Source: Lepiota brunneoincarnata (lineage: Eukaryota > Basidiomycota > Agaricomycetes > Agaricales > Agaricaceae). From it: a stretch of 64,000 nucleotides of DNA. Below, piece by piece: positions 44,543-56,307 of this stretch (position 1 is its first letter; each line of letters begins with the position of its first letter). The stretch is taken from assembly GCA_023014365.1 (NCBI GenBank), contig JAEBUN010000001.1, forward strand, positions 1,488,001 through 1,552,000. Direction: 5' to 3'. Under the pieces are notes generated by a model that was not told the DNA's origin, did not search any database, and saw nothing but the letters and a program-made list of their open reading frames with translations. The position numbers were made by a program, and so were the translations under genes.

Positions 44543-44987
44543 CAAACACCCCTAAGCCTCCCAGCACACTGTACATCCCCCCTTTCAAACGCTTACACCC
44601 CAAACATAACCAGAATGCACCAGAGGTCCCCTCACTGCCCAGTTAAACCCCTCCCTTCACCCTCTACACCCTCCTTAACCCTCACCTGCTTCCTCCCATT
44701 TCCTGTAGACTTCAGACTGTTATCTTCACTCCCCACACTCATTTTAATCACACCTGGCCTTGTGCAACACCCAGACACCACCGTCAAGCCTTGTTCAATT
44801 TATATTGATTATATAAGTCAAGTATATACATAGTTTTCGCCTGCAGGGGTTCCCTCATCCTATTCTCTTAGGATTTCCCTGCAGGTATGGACTCCCTACT
44901 TAGCTCACAGATTAATAATACTTAGGATTTCCCTGCAGTGACGTTTCGGCTCCCTGAGTTGTCCGAACCCTCCAGGTTGCCCTAACA
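44526..44987 (+). repeat. Possible related LTR (TGTAAGGGG...CCCTAACA)
   Basis: 462 bp between TGTAAGGGGACAATCC and AGGTTGCCCTAACA, ends that resemble the 531 bp LTR. Contains twin GGATTTCCCTGCAG motifs. No target duplication (CCAAT left, ATTGC right), so boundaries are tentative. Confidence 0.4.
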
Positions 44988-45182
44988 ATTGCCACCAGAG
45001 TTACAAGAGTTGTTAGATCTGTTGCCAGAGGGACTGGAGACCCTGGAGGAGACTACTGAGGATGAGCCTAGTGACAGATGGGAGCCAGAAGAGTTGGAGG
45101 GATAGAAAAAACCTGATATTGTGGACAGAACTATCTACTTATCAAAGGAAAAACTATCCTGGGGACTGTAAAAGCATTAAGC
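44988..45182 (+). other. Short coding-like fragment of unknown origin
   Basis: Plus-strand frame LPPELQELLDLLPEGLETLE then EETTEDEPSDRWEPEELEG and a stop. Probably retroelement debris; not recognised. Confidence 0.3.
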
Positions 45183-48100
45183 TTAAGTGGGAGAGGACTT
45201 GTCCAAGTTGGAGAGGTTGCGCAAAAGGCTTTTGAGATGGATGCACTCTTGAATGAGGAATTGGCACCTCTTTAAGTTGGCTTCGAGCAAGGGAATAGCC
45301 TCGATGAAGTCCCAGCTGAGTGAATTGAGGTTGCATTTGACTGACCGAGCGTCATCACTGCGAGATTCGGACTCATACTCATCACAAGAGTAAGACAGGA
45401 GGTTTTGAAGTTCCTGGAGCAAACAAGCTGCCCAGGATAAGTGTCAGAACTGTTAAGCTTAGCGAATAGAAGTGAGAAATTGCCCACCAGATAAGCCTGC
45501 AAAGGTGCGCTCATTGGAAGTAAACTTGGTACAGGCACACTTGGCAGTATTGGCATTGGCTTTGGCTAGAACCTGTTCAGCCTGGGCATAACAGCAGTGT
45601 TTAGTGTTCATATTGGGAACTTGACAATAGGGAAGAAGACAGATGGTGCCTTTAGATGATGAGGACTTTTTGACGGTCTCCTAAAGAGGGAGGAAGGCAG
45701 AATCAGTGGTTAGGGGGAGTGGAGCTGGCACACCACATCGGAGGTAGACAAAGGACGCTTGCGATAAGGCAAAACTACACAAACCTCTTCAACGATAGCT
45801 TGAGAAACCTCCTCATCAACCATCATGTCCTGAAGGCGACCTATGATCTCAGCCAATGTTATAGGTTGAGAAGCAGCTAGATTACTGTGTCAGCACCAGT
45901 TGCTTGGGAGTTGGAGGCACTGTTCATACTCTCTGCAGGCTCGGTATTGGTGTCTACCACAACAGCAGCAGAGACAGGGGCCTTGCGACCTTTGCGAGGC
46001 TAAGCTTATACATGAGAAGATGATTGGAGCCAAAAGAATGCTAAGCTTACGCGTTTGGGGACAGCAGAGCCTTCGGCAATGTTGGAGGAAGTAGAGCCAG
46101 TCATGGATGATGGGTTCTGAGCCTCTTCGGTCCTGGATTTGTGGGATTCTTCAGAACGAATGCAATTAATGCGGCTACAGCATTCAGAGAGCACCTTATA
46201 GATTGCGGGCATCTCATAAGATGAATGGTAGTTGTTTTGGTAAATTTCGTAGAGCTTGCAGATATGGAAGATGTTGTTGCACCGCAAAATCATTTCATTT
46301 GTGAAATCACTCACTAATAAAGTAACTAACTCTCCATTACTGAATAATATCAGTATATGGCCATGGTCAGACACTGGGTGCAAGAGATTTAGAATACTAT
46401 CTAAAATATGTGAAGGCGGACATCTCAGAAACAGAACCAGAACACCCAGACAAGTAAAAGTGATGTTAACTAACTTATTGGTGATAAGGCTATGGAAGAA
46501 TGACTCTGGTATGAATGTACCCAAGCATTGTATCTGATACCGTGTTAACTAAGATATTAGTTAAGATACTCATGACTGCACAAAAGACCCATTTCTTTGC
46601 CTCTGCCCTAGAAAGCAGACGAGTTGCAACACCTATGTCATCTGGATGGTACCTAGTCATAATAACAGGTCTGGGAGTGAATCTTGACAAAAGAATGTAG
46701 GGATTAGCTAATGCCCTGACAAGAATGTCCCCTTGGAATGGTTCTGATGATATTGAAACCTAAGGGATCAAATGGGGGTATCCCAGAGGGTACTCAGGGA
46801 AGGATGCCCCCTCATAGAAACAAAAAGAGATCAGAAATGATGAACTAGAAAATGAAGATTGATAAGAATAGAATAAGCTAATTAATTCTAGTGTTAGTCT
46901 ACTACCTGAAGACTATGGAAGTGGACTTTAGAACATTAGGGTTGAAAACTCAGGTGTGGAGAGTCAAAGAATAAAATAAAAACCAATAGATAAATGTTAG
47001 TGAGGAAACTTGCTAACCCAGCTGGCTGTGATATAAATAGCCAGGCACCTAGGGAGCAAGCCCCTGAGAGCAAATTGATGTTGCTGATATCGGAACTCCT
47101 AGAATGATGCTCCCAAATGATGAGAAGACAATAAAATGATGAAGCTGAAGGCTTGTTTCAGGTATACCCATAAGTTAATTGTATATTGTTATAAAAACTT
47201 GTCTGTAAATTACATGGGAGGCAAGAAACCGCTTGCCTATTTCCCCCCCTGATTGTATGGTCAATTAGGATAGGAATATAAAGTAATTTTACGCGATTTT
47301 CTTCAGTCATAGACCACCAGAGACTTAAAGAGTTATACTCTTTAAAACCAGACCCTTTGAAGCAATTGAGATATTGACAGACCCTTCTGCTTGACTCGAG
47401 AACTGAATACAAGTTGCTACGCCTCTTCTGTTCTTAAGTAGAAAGTTCACTAACTTCCGTTTCTTTGGGTTCCTCTTAGAGGCCTTGCCTCAAAAGTATA
47501 CCATTGAATTGTAGAGCTGTTTAATTGAGAAGTGAACATAGTACGCTAGGGCCCATTGAAAATGCTGTCCACTAGGTCTATCTAGTTTAAAGATACTTAC
47601 TGCAGGAGCTTGCTAGAAGCCTGTCTCACTGAGTAGTATAAAAGTTTTATTGCCTTGTTCAGAAGCTGTAATGCACTAGGGCCCATTAGATAACGCTGTC
47701 CGCTAGGCCTACTAGCTTAAAGACACTTACTGCAGGAGCTTGTCAAAAGCCTGTCTCACTGGGTAGTGTAAATTTACAGTATTGTCAAGAGAAAAGGACA
47801 TAGTACACTAGGGCCTGTTAGAACATGTTGTCTGCTAGGTCTATGGAGGTTCACTGATTGCGAAAGCTTGCATTTTGCCTGACTTATCGAATCGTGAAGA
47901 TATTAGTTAACATATTATATAGTAACAACCATCAAAGTTCCCATTGTATTCAGATAGAACAACTGTCTGTCTAGTTGGAGACTAAGAGAATAACTTACCA
48001 AGACCCTAAAAAACACTAGAATTGAATATATTTCTGGAGATCTGTGACAACCTCTCCCCCATGAACTTATAAAGTCAGAATTAGTGAACCTGTTAACAAA

Positions 48101-48395
48101 CTTCATTTTTGATCTCGTAAAGTAATCCGCTTTTCAATGTAGTCCTGGTTGACATGAAGCTTGATAGCCTCATTATCCTCTGATAACGCTTCAATATAAG
48201 CAGACTAGAAATGATTTAGAAACGGCGAGAGAAGCATGGAAAGAGTAGACATACCCCAGGGGTGTCAAATGCAAGGAGAGCCTTCTCGACGAGGGGATGA
48301 GCAACTTGGCCATTTTGCAGGCGCTGAAGATGACCTTTGGCATTGCTGATGAGATCGTTGAGCTCAACCTGGAGATGGGGGATAGAAGAAGCCAT
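45183..48395 (-). pseudogene. Unknown intron-containing gene, split by the 1.86 kb element
   Basis: Minus-strand gene starting at ATG 48395. Exon 1 48395-48255 (MASSIPHLQVELNDLISNAK). Exon 2 runs 48204-48137, is interrupted by 46275-48136, and resumes 46270-46051; removing the insert and one ATGT restores the frame across DYIFHICKLYE. Intron 46050-46000 is bounded by direct repeats. Exon 3 from 45999 (PRKGRKAPVSAAVVVD) has a frameshift near 45885, then LAEIIGRLQDMMVDEEVS. Further downstream are Cys-rich ICLLPYCQVPNMNTKHCCYA and a final helical exon (LQELQNLLSYSCDEYESESR...LLRNLSNLDKSSPT, stop 45183), with one more uncertain junction. No known domain. A host-type gene or a passenger of a mobile element; broken here. 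Confidence 0.6.
46275..48136 (+). repeat. 1.86 kb TG...CA element, copy 2
   Basis: TGTTGCACCG...CCGCTTTTCA, 1862 bp, flanked by ATGT at 46271-46274 and 48137-48140. It interrupts a coding exon on the other strand, and excision in thought restores that exon exactly, which fixes both ends and the 4 bp duplication. Confidence 0.82.
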
Positions 48396-49044
48396 TTTCT
48401 TGCGAAGGGTGTCTGCTAGAATGAGATGTCACTCCCTCACTTTTATAAGAAAAGGCCGTTGGCAGTGATGACAAATCATAACAGGTGGATGAAAAGCACC
48501 CTCCACCCTAAGCTTATGACCTGAGAGGCCTAGGAACCTGTAATCTTGAGTAGCCAGCCTTTGACAGACTTGCTGAACCACAGTTGCCTTATTAGGTAAC
48601 ATGTCACCAGGGTCTCACGGTTATCAGTGTGCACAGGGATTCTGATGGAACGGTGAGGGCACTGATTTCAATTTGGCTAGGGGGGAGATGGGTCCCAAGG
48701 GGTGCTTCAGTTTGACAGTTTGATGCAAGCTTTTTTGCGAAGAGCTTTTTCAAACATCATGGACAGGCTGGTTCGGGCTTGTAAGTAAACCGGAGCGGAT
48801 GAGCTGGGTTGCTACGCATTGCGGATCACGGTGTGTTGAGGGGTCAATAGGCATCGCAGAAGTATCAGAGAAATATCTGATGAGTGTATAAGCGGCTGGA
48901 AGCCTTAGCTTAGCTCAGGGTCTTCAGAAATGCCTCAAGCTTAACTCAGAAAGATACCAAGAGACAAGAATCTTTAATTGTGAATGTATCTATAGGACAA
49001 ATAGGATGTTACATTCAAGAGATAAAGGTATAAAAGGGGAGTGG
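48396..49044. other. Spacer between the two unknown genes
   Basis: About 650 bp upstream of the broken gene and downstream of the Zn2Cys6 gene. It contains one TAAGCTTA near 48510. No coding signal seen; presumably promoter and 3' UTR. Confidence 0.45.
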
Positions 49045-51080
49045 CTAGTTTAAGTCCTCCAAGATAGACTCCAGATCCTGAGTCATTGGGAAAGTGAGGA
49101 AGAGAAGTGATTTGAGCTCCTTGAATTCTTTGTATGTCAGGACTCCCGGAAAGTTGTTGGTGAACTCAAAGAATGCCTCGACGTCTTCAATGGAGTCAGC
49201 CATCCCCATCTCGACAAATGCCACGTCGTTACCTTCCAGGGCCGTCCGGGTAGCTTGCATTTCCTGGACAAACTGATAAACCACCTGACAGTGGTGAAAC
49301 GCCGAAGCCTCGTAAGCGACGCGGTTCGCCTCCAGGCTGACCAAGCTGGAGGACACAACACGCGTGAAAGCGGCCAGATCTAGAAAATAAAGAGAATGAG
49401 AAAAGAGAAAAACAGTGAACAGAGAAACTTACGGTATTCACTGGTCAGTGAAGATGTGACTAGGGTGTTCGCAACGCCAGCCGAGACTCGCGGATGGTCT
49501 GTGAAGGTGCAGGGGTAATTATAGAGGTCGCAGCTGCAACACTTCTTACCCTTGCCCAGAGGCTTGCACTCCAACTTATGAGCAGCGCAGGAAGGACACC
49601 AAGTCCAAGGTGGCACATACTGGGATAGATTTCAAAACCTTCAGTAAGGAAACATGAGAAAACTTGGAGAATGTACCGAAAGCTGGCTAGCTGCCAGCAG
49701 CCTAGGAAAGTCCTCACAAAAGAGCAGGACTGGGTGGCGGTATCCATGGTCCCGAATAATGGCAGCCTCAGAGCGTCGAACGCGAGCTCAGGGAACGTAT
49801 TTCTTTGTCCGTGTGTTGGAACTCTTCTTGGACGAAAGGATGCATTTTTGACATGACAGGCCAGCATGAGGAGACTCTTGAGGGATCTCTGGAACCACTG
49901 GGCTAGGCAAACGAGAAGGGACAGGAGATGGTGAGGCCAGAAGTGAGTCTTGAAAAATGAACACCAGCTCCTGTGGAACGGGAGATGGCTCCAGGAGAAG
50001 TTCCAAATCTAAATCTGGAGAAGGTGAAATCTCCACAGCGCTTGCGGGAAACTCGACTGGAGTGCCAGCTAAGTGAGGTGGTGATGGTGTTGGGCACCAA
50101 GGTGAAGCCAGCACATGTTGTCCATCCAGAGAAGAGGACCAGCTAAAGATTTTAAAGAGGTCAGCTTGAGAGACCTCAGGGACTGGAGAATGCAATGACA
50201 AGTTAGAACCTGCCAGGAATAAGGGGAGAGGGGGCAGCATCGATGATTTTGCCTTCTGTTTGCCTTTAAGGGCAGCTGGTATATGTGCTAAAGCAGAAGT
50301 CAGTGGAAAGAACAAATATATTGTGAAAACAACTAAGCTTACACATTGAAGTAGCAGAAGAGAGTACGGGGAAAGAAGGCCGGTTTGTTGAAGGGCCTGG
50401 CACCTCTGAACCTGATGCAATACCCAGGGGAGGGAGCACCAGCGAGTCTTCCCTGTCCAGGGTGCGCAGAGAGATGGTGAGAGGGGGCAGCAACATTGAA
50501 CTGGATGAAGTCTCTGTGGATAATCCACCAGAGGGCCTGCCAACAGGGATACCTGATGAGGGTTCTGCGGAAAATCCAGCAGAGTGCTCGTCAGTTGGAT
50601 TGCACAATGATGTGATGGAAATCATGCGTCTTGGCACTGGAGCGGCCAAGGGAGAGGCCAGCGGAGGAGTTGGTTTGTGGGGCGGAGAGTATGGTGGAGG
50701 AGGGGTCCTTGCCGCACCCACCTGACAATTTCTGCAAGCTCCTCAAGCTCCTTGCCCTCCTCTAGCCCTCCTAGTATGTGGTGCTAGTGGTTCCCATTGA
50801 GGCAGGAGGTTGCGATGCGCTGGTAGGCAAATAGTGAGACCTAAAAGCAGAGAAAACATGAGTGATGACAATGAGAACAGGGGAAAAACGCGACTTACAT
50901 TGCACGATTGAAGGAGAAGATGCGTTTCCTGGAGCCATAAGGGCACTCCTTGGCTCAGTGTAGTCTGAGGACAGTGTTAGCAAGACAAGGACAACAGTAA
51001 AACGAACATTGCTTACTAGAGGAAGAATCTGAATCTTCATCATGACAAGCTCTCTTGTTGCTGCGCATGTTTCTGTCCAT
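49045..51080 (-). pseudogene. Gene of unknown function with a Zn2Cys6 cluster, 6 exons, two in-frame TGA
   Basis: Minus-strand exons: 51080-51017, 50964-50899, 50840-50343, 50287-49677, 49619-49433, 49379-49045; all phases close to give about 586 codons. Exon 1 MDRNMRSNKRACHDEDSDSS. Exons 3-4 are Pro/Ser-rich and disordered. Exon 5 carries WCPSCAAHKLECKPLGKGKK followed by CCSCDLYNYPC: C-x2-C-x6-C-x8-C-x2-C-x6-C, exactly the Gal4-type Zn2Cys6 spacing. Here it lies in the last third, not at the N-terminus as in usual transcription factors. Exon 6 is helical (SLEANRVAYEASAFHHCQVV). Two TGA codons (50743-50745 and 49788-49790) interrupt the frame where Arg (CGA) would fit, so it is probably dead. 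Its family is unknown to me; DNA binding is inferred from the cluster only. Confidence 0.6.
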
Positions 51081-51411
51081 TGTTGCTGTGGGTGGGCGTA
51101 GAAGACTGAAAGTTGAGATGAAAATAGATGAGTGAGAAGTGAGAGGGAGAACGAAAGAGAGGAAACGAGACCTTGGGACATTTAAAAGACCCAATAATGA
51201 GATAAAAATTTAGGCTATACATAGCAACAAGAAGTTGATCTATACATTTAAACTCGGTGACATGACATCATTTTGGAATAAGCTTAGCGAAAGTATGCTA
51301 CTCTCAAAGCTGGTGAACATTCTAGAACATAGAATGCATCAGAGAGACTCAGATACTGCAAATTTGAAGGAGATAATGACTGAGGACAGTCAGCAATTGG
51401 TTAGGGGGAGA
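51081..51411. other. Upstream region of the Zn2Cys6 gene
   Basis: About 330 bp of AT-rich DNA with one TAAGCTTA near 51279; no gene. Cut on the right by an LTR. Confidence 0.45.
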
Positions 51412-52711
51412 TGATACGCCGATTTCACACCTATACATGAATTCCATACTCCGGAACGATTCTATACATAGAATCATTGGCTATATCATTAAAAAACCCT
51501 ATAGAGGATTGGTACTATGTCCCGTAGTAGCCAGTTCAACCAAACTGAGGATATTCGAGCCTCAGAAGTGTTCAAACCAGCTCATTATCACTAAGCTTAG
51601 TGAACCAAGCTATTAGAATGCTCTCCAGAGGGATTCCGGACTTTACATAGCCTATCGAGTATACTCCAGTCGCATCAAGGGACCTTATGAGCAGTTTTCT
51701 GATGAACTCGGATTCATTGGAACCTAAAGAATGTACATAGTGGCTGTCGCAGGGGTATTACACCCATAGCGAGCCCAATAATGATGACCAGACCACGGAA
51801 CGGAATGTCCAATGTTCAGGAGGCGACACCCGATGCCCAAAACCCTAGACATATCAAAGACTCATGATTAACGAGTGCTTTGTGGGTCCCAGCACCTCGG
51901 CATATTGCCTGACTGAGATTAATTACAATGGATCAAGGGATTGTCCATACGCCATACATTCCGATCATAATTGATCCGGAGGCTTAACGCGCTTGTGTGG
52001 ATGCAGAATAATGCAGACAAGCACAGAACATGTCTGGCTGGATTGCCATTTGTCTATCAGAGAAAAACCCATAACCCAGGGCAAGGTAGAAATGCTGCCA
52101 AACCTTCCAAAATATTCTGCAGTACCTGTAACAATTAAGCTTATTGTTTTCTATTTCATATTTACTATCTCTCACATGTATCTAAACAATATAAATATGG
52201 TCGCACTTGTTCGTGGAGAAGCAAGAGGTCTCACCCCTGCTTCCACACGCAAGTCTGCAAGCCGTGATCAAGAACAGTTTCAGAGGACTATTTAGTGTGC
52301 ATCGTTAAGTGTGATTTCTTTGGTCGTCAACCAACCCAGAGACAGAGACAGAGAACAGAGTCCAGAGTTTAGAGTTCCAGAGTACTAGAGACAGAGACAG
52401 AGACAGAGAACAGAGTTCAGAGACCAGAGACCAGAGTCTAGAGACCCCACACTTTGAATTGACAGGGATTGTCCTTTCACTGTTGCACTGTACGGCTAAG
52501 ATAACTTCAACGGCTGTTTGTTAACCTCTAAAAACACTATCTTCTTGAATTTCGCTGTCAGAACACACCCCCAAAACACCCTAAAAGACGAAACTGTTCA
52601 TTATCTATCTCATACTACTTGTATTAACTTAAGCTTATCGAATTTTGACTAAGCTTAGTGAGAACAAGCCATTTATCTATATTAAAACCCATGAACATTT
52701 CCACCTTTTCA
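51412..52711 (+). repeat. 1.3 kb LTR family, copy A
   Basis: TGATACGCCGATTTC...CCACCTTTTCA, 1300 bp, uninterrupted; used as the reference orientation. GA-rich tandem run near 52340-52440. Flanks GAGA and GCAG do not match. Its right edge cuts a gypsy RNase H region; the left flank is unrelated, so the downstream part of that gypsy has been lost. Confidence 0.85.
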
Positions 52712-53096
52712 GCAGTAAGTGAGGATTTTGGTGGTGCAGAAGTATTCAAGGTTTTTGTGGTCAGTGACTACATCAATAGTAAGGGGGGCACCCTCAAGGT
52801 AGTGCTGCCAGATACAAAAAGCCTTGAATATCGCCAGGAGTTCCTTGTCGTGGGTGTCATAATTAAGTTTGGCCCTGTTAAAGGTGCGGGAATGGAATGC
52901 AATGGGGTGGACCTCCCCATCATCACCAATGATGGAGAGGATAGCTGCAAGGGCGTAGTTGGAGGCATTGGTCTCAACAATGATCTGAGTGTTGGGGGCC
53001 CAAGGAGTGAGGATGGGGGTGGATATGAATGCTTCTTTCAGGGAACTGAAGGCTTCGCAACATTTGTCAGTGAAATTCCATTTCACGTCTTTGCAG
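52712..53096 (-). pseudogene. RNase H fragment of the gypsy element X
   Basis: Minus-strand frame WNFTDKCCEAFSSLKEAFIS, then IIVETNASNYALAAILS (Asp replaced by Asn at the usual DAS), DKELLAIFKAF and DVVTDHKNLEYF. It is the direct continuation of the RT at 54401-55249; the 1.3 kb LTR copy B lies between. Confidence 0.8.
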
Positions 53097-54400
53097 TGAA
53101 AAGGTGGAAATGTTCACGGGTTTTAATATAGATAAATGGCTTGTTCTCACTAAGCTTAGTCAAAATTCGATAAGCTTAAGTTAATACAAGTAGTATGAGA
53201 TAGATAATGAACAGTTTCGTCTTTTAGGGTGTTCTGGGGGTGCGTTCTGATAGCGAAATTCAAGAGGATAGTGTTTTTAGAGGTTAACAAACAGCCGTTG
53301 AAGTTATCTTAGCCGTACAGTGCAACAGTGAAAGGACAATCCCTGTCAATTCAAAGCGTGGGGTCTCTAGACTCTGGTCTCTGGTCTCTGAACTCTGTTC
53401 TCTGTCTCTGTCTCTGTCTCTAGCACTCTGGAACTCTAAACTCTGAACTCTGGTCTCTGTCTCTGTCTCTGGGTTGGTTGACGACCGAAGAAATCACACT
53501 TAACAATGCACACTAAATAGTCCTCTGAAACTGTTCTTGATCACGGCTCGCAGACTTATGTGTGGAAGCAGGGGTGAGACCTCTTACTTCTTAACAAACA
53601 AGCGCAACCGTATTTATATTGTTTAGATACATGCGAGAGATAGTAAATATGAAATAGAAAACAATAAGCTTAATTGTTACAGGTACTGCAGAATATTTTG
53701 GAAGGTTTGGCAGCATTTCTACCTTGCCCTGGGTTATGGGTTTTTCTCTGATTGACGAATGGCAATCCAGCCAGACTTGTTCCGTGCTTGTCTGCATTAT
53801 TCTGCATCCACGCAAGCACGTTAAACCTCTGGATCAATTATGATCGGAATGTATGGCGTATGTACAATCCCTTGATCTGTTGTAATTAATCTCAGTCAGG
53901 CAGTATGCCGAGGTGCCGGGACCCACAAAGCACTTGTTAATTATGAGTCTTTGATATGTCTAGGGTTTTGGGCATCGGGTGTCGCCTCCCGAACGTTGGA
54001 CATTCCGTTCTGTGGTCTGGTCATCATTATTGGGCTCGCTATGGGTGTAATACCCCTGTGACAGCCGCTATGTACATTCTTTAGGTTCCAATGAATCCGA
54101 GTTCATCAGAAAACTGCTCATAAGGTCCCTTGATGCGACTGGAGTATACTCGATAGGCTATGTAAAGTCCGGAATCCCTCCGGAGAGCATTCTGATAGCT
54201 TGGTTCACTAAGCTTAGTGATAATGAGCTGGTTTGAACACTTCCGAGGCTCGAATATCCTCAGTTTGGTTGAACTGGCTACTACAGGACATAGTACCACT
54301 CCTCTATAGGGTTTTTTAATGATATAGCCAATGATTCTACATATGTAGAGAATTGTTCCGGAGTACGGAATTCATGTATAGGCATGAAATCGGCGTATCA
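53097..54400 (-). repeat. 1.3 kb LTR family, copy B (solo LTR in pol)
   Basis: TGAAAAGGTGG...CGGCGTATCA, 1304 bp, flanked by GCAG at 53093-53096 and 54401-54404. Taking it out with one GCAG joins RT to RNase H in frame (LTGLTCKDVKWNFTDK), which fixes both ends and proves insertion into an existing gypsy pol. Confidence 0.9.
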
Positions 54401-56106
54401 GCAGGTGAGACCAGTGAGCGGAACGACGATGTCGGAGTAACTGTGAATGAAGCGACGGTAGAAATTGGTGAAACCTAAGAAGGACTGGATGTCCTTGACT
54501 TTCTTGGGTTCCGGCCACTCCTGGATGGTCTTGACCTTAGATTGGTCCATTCGGAGACTGTTGGGGGAAAGGATGTAGTCGAGGTATTCCACTGTATCAG
54601 AGTGGAACTGGCATTTGTTGGGGTGGGCATATAGACCGTGTTGTTGGAGCTGCTTGAGGACCTCCTTGACTTGGTCACGATGGATACTATGATTGTCAGA
54701 GTATATCAGAATGTCATCAAGATAGATAGTAACGCAGAAGTCGAGCATGTCCTTGAATATATCATTCATGAACTGCTGGAAGGTGGCGGGGGCGTTGGTA
54801 AGGCCGAAAGGCATAACCATCCATTTGAAGGAGCCGTAGCAGGTCCAAAAGGCGGTCTTCCATTTGTCACCATCAGCAACGTGGACAAGATGGTAAGCAT
54901 GACGGAGGTCGATTTTGGTATATACGCAGGCTTTGCAAGGGGAGTCTAAGAGGTCGGAGATGAGCAGAAGGGGGTAACGGTCCTTCTTGGTAATACGGTT
55001 GAGACCTCTAAAATCAACACATAAACAGAGGGAGCCATCCTTTTTCTTTACAAAGAGGACTGGGGCTCCATGAGGAGAAGTGGAGGGGCAAATGAAGCCA
55101 ATAAATAAATGTTCATCAATGAAATCATGTAGAGCTCCAAGCTCTGATTGTGAAAGGGAGTAAATGGTACCGACTGGAGGCTGACCGCCGTCCTCAAGGT
55201 TAATCTGGAGGTTGTAAGGGTGGTGTGGAGCGAGTGTGTCAGCATGCAATTTACTGAAAATGTCAGCAAACTTGTGGTATTCCTCAGGGATGGACGAGAT
55301 GTCAGCTGGGTCATCAGAGACAGAAGAAGATGTGGCCGATGCAGAGGCAGTGGAGAGGTTGATTCAGAATTGTTGGGAGCCAGGGAGCTTGGCAGCATGG
55401 ATAAAGGCAGGGGCATTTATCAGGGAGATGTGCAGTTTCGCGATGGGGACAGATTGGGATGAGGTCCTGCACAGGGGTGGTGAAACTAGGTCAGGAGTGT
55501 CAGGGGTGACCATAGGCGGGGCCGATGCGGGTGCGATGCAGGTAGAGACAGAAGCAGGATTCTTGAGTAGGGATGGCCGGAAAGTAATACTGCCCAAAGC
55601 CCAGTCAATCAACAGATTGTAGCGGGTGAGCCAGTTGTGTCCTAAGACCACAGAACAGGAAGAGTCGAGCCAGGTGACATAAGCATCCAAGATAATAGAT
55701 TCACTGGAGGGGAAAGATACAGGCAGTTGTGCAAGCTCCATAATGTAGGCATTTGAGGTCCCATCAAATAACTGAAGTTCAATAGCTGGGATGGATGAGG
55801 TTGGAATACTATGAGAATGAACAAAGGATGAGTCCACAAAACAGTGAGTAGAACCACTATCAACAAGAGCTTTGAAAGGAGAAAGAGAAGAGAAATCAGA
55901 ACTAACTACATTGTCCGTTGTAGAAAGTGGGTCCGAAGCAGAGAATACGGAAGCGGAAACAGAAGATAAAGAAGTTACTAAGGGAGAAGTTAATGTAATA
56001 TGAAAAGAGTTTGGGTTGGAAAGAGCGGATGCATTGAGACGGAAACTCTCTGGAGCACAGCAGAGTTCAATGTGATCCTCAGTCTGTGCAGAGGCCTGAG
56101 GACCAC
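54401..56106 (-). pseudogene. Gypsy element X pol: protease and reverse transcriptase
   Basis: Minus strand. Protease region with VDSGSTHCFVDSSFVHSH (DSG active site) then LGHNWLTRYNLLIDW, open to 55364 where a TGA interrupts. RT follows in the same frame: PYNLQINLEDG, LCVDFRGLNRITKKDRYPLL, MPFGLTNAPATFQQFMNDIF and TIYLDDILIYSD (YLDD catalytic box), to LGFTNFYRRFIHSYSD. Split from its gag by LTR copy C and from its RNase H by copy B; integrase is missing. Confidence 0.85.
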
Positions 56107-56307
56107 TGATACACCGATTTCACACCTATACATGAATTCCGTACTCCGGAACGATTCTCTACATAGAATCATTGGCTATATCATTAAAGAACTCTATAGA
56201 GGATTGGTACTATATCCCGTAGTAGCCAGTTTGACCAAACTAAGGATATTCGAGCTTCGGAAGTGTTCAAACCAGCTCATTATCACTAAGCTTAGTGAAC
56301 CAAGCTA

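Noticed and set aside
51412..54400. LTR copies A and B as the two LTRs of one element
   Set aside because: They are in opposite orientation and the DNA between them is a gypsy RNase H fragment that joins in frame to RT beyond B, so they are separate insertions.
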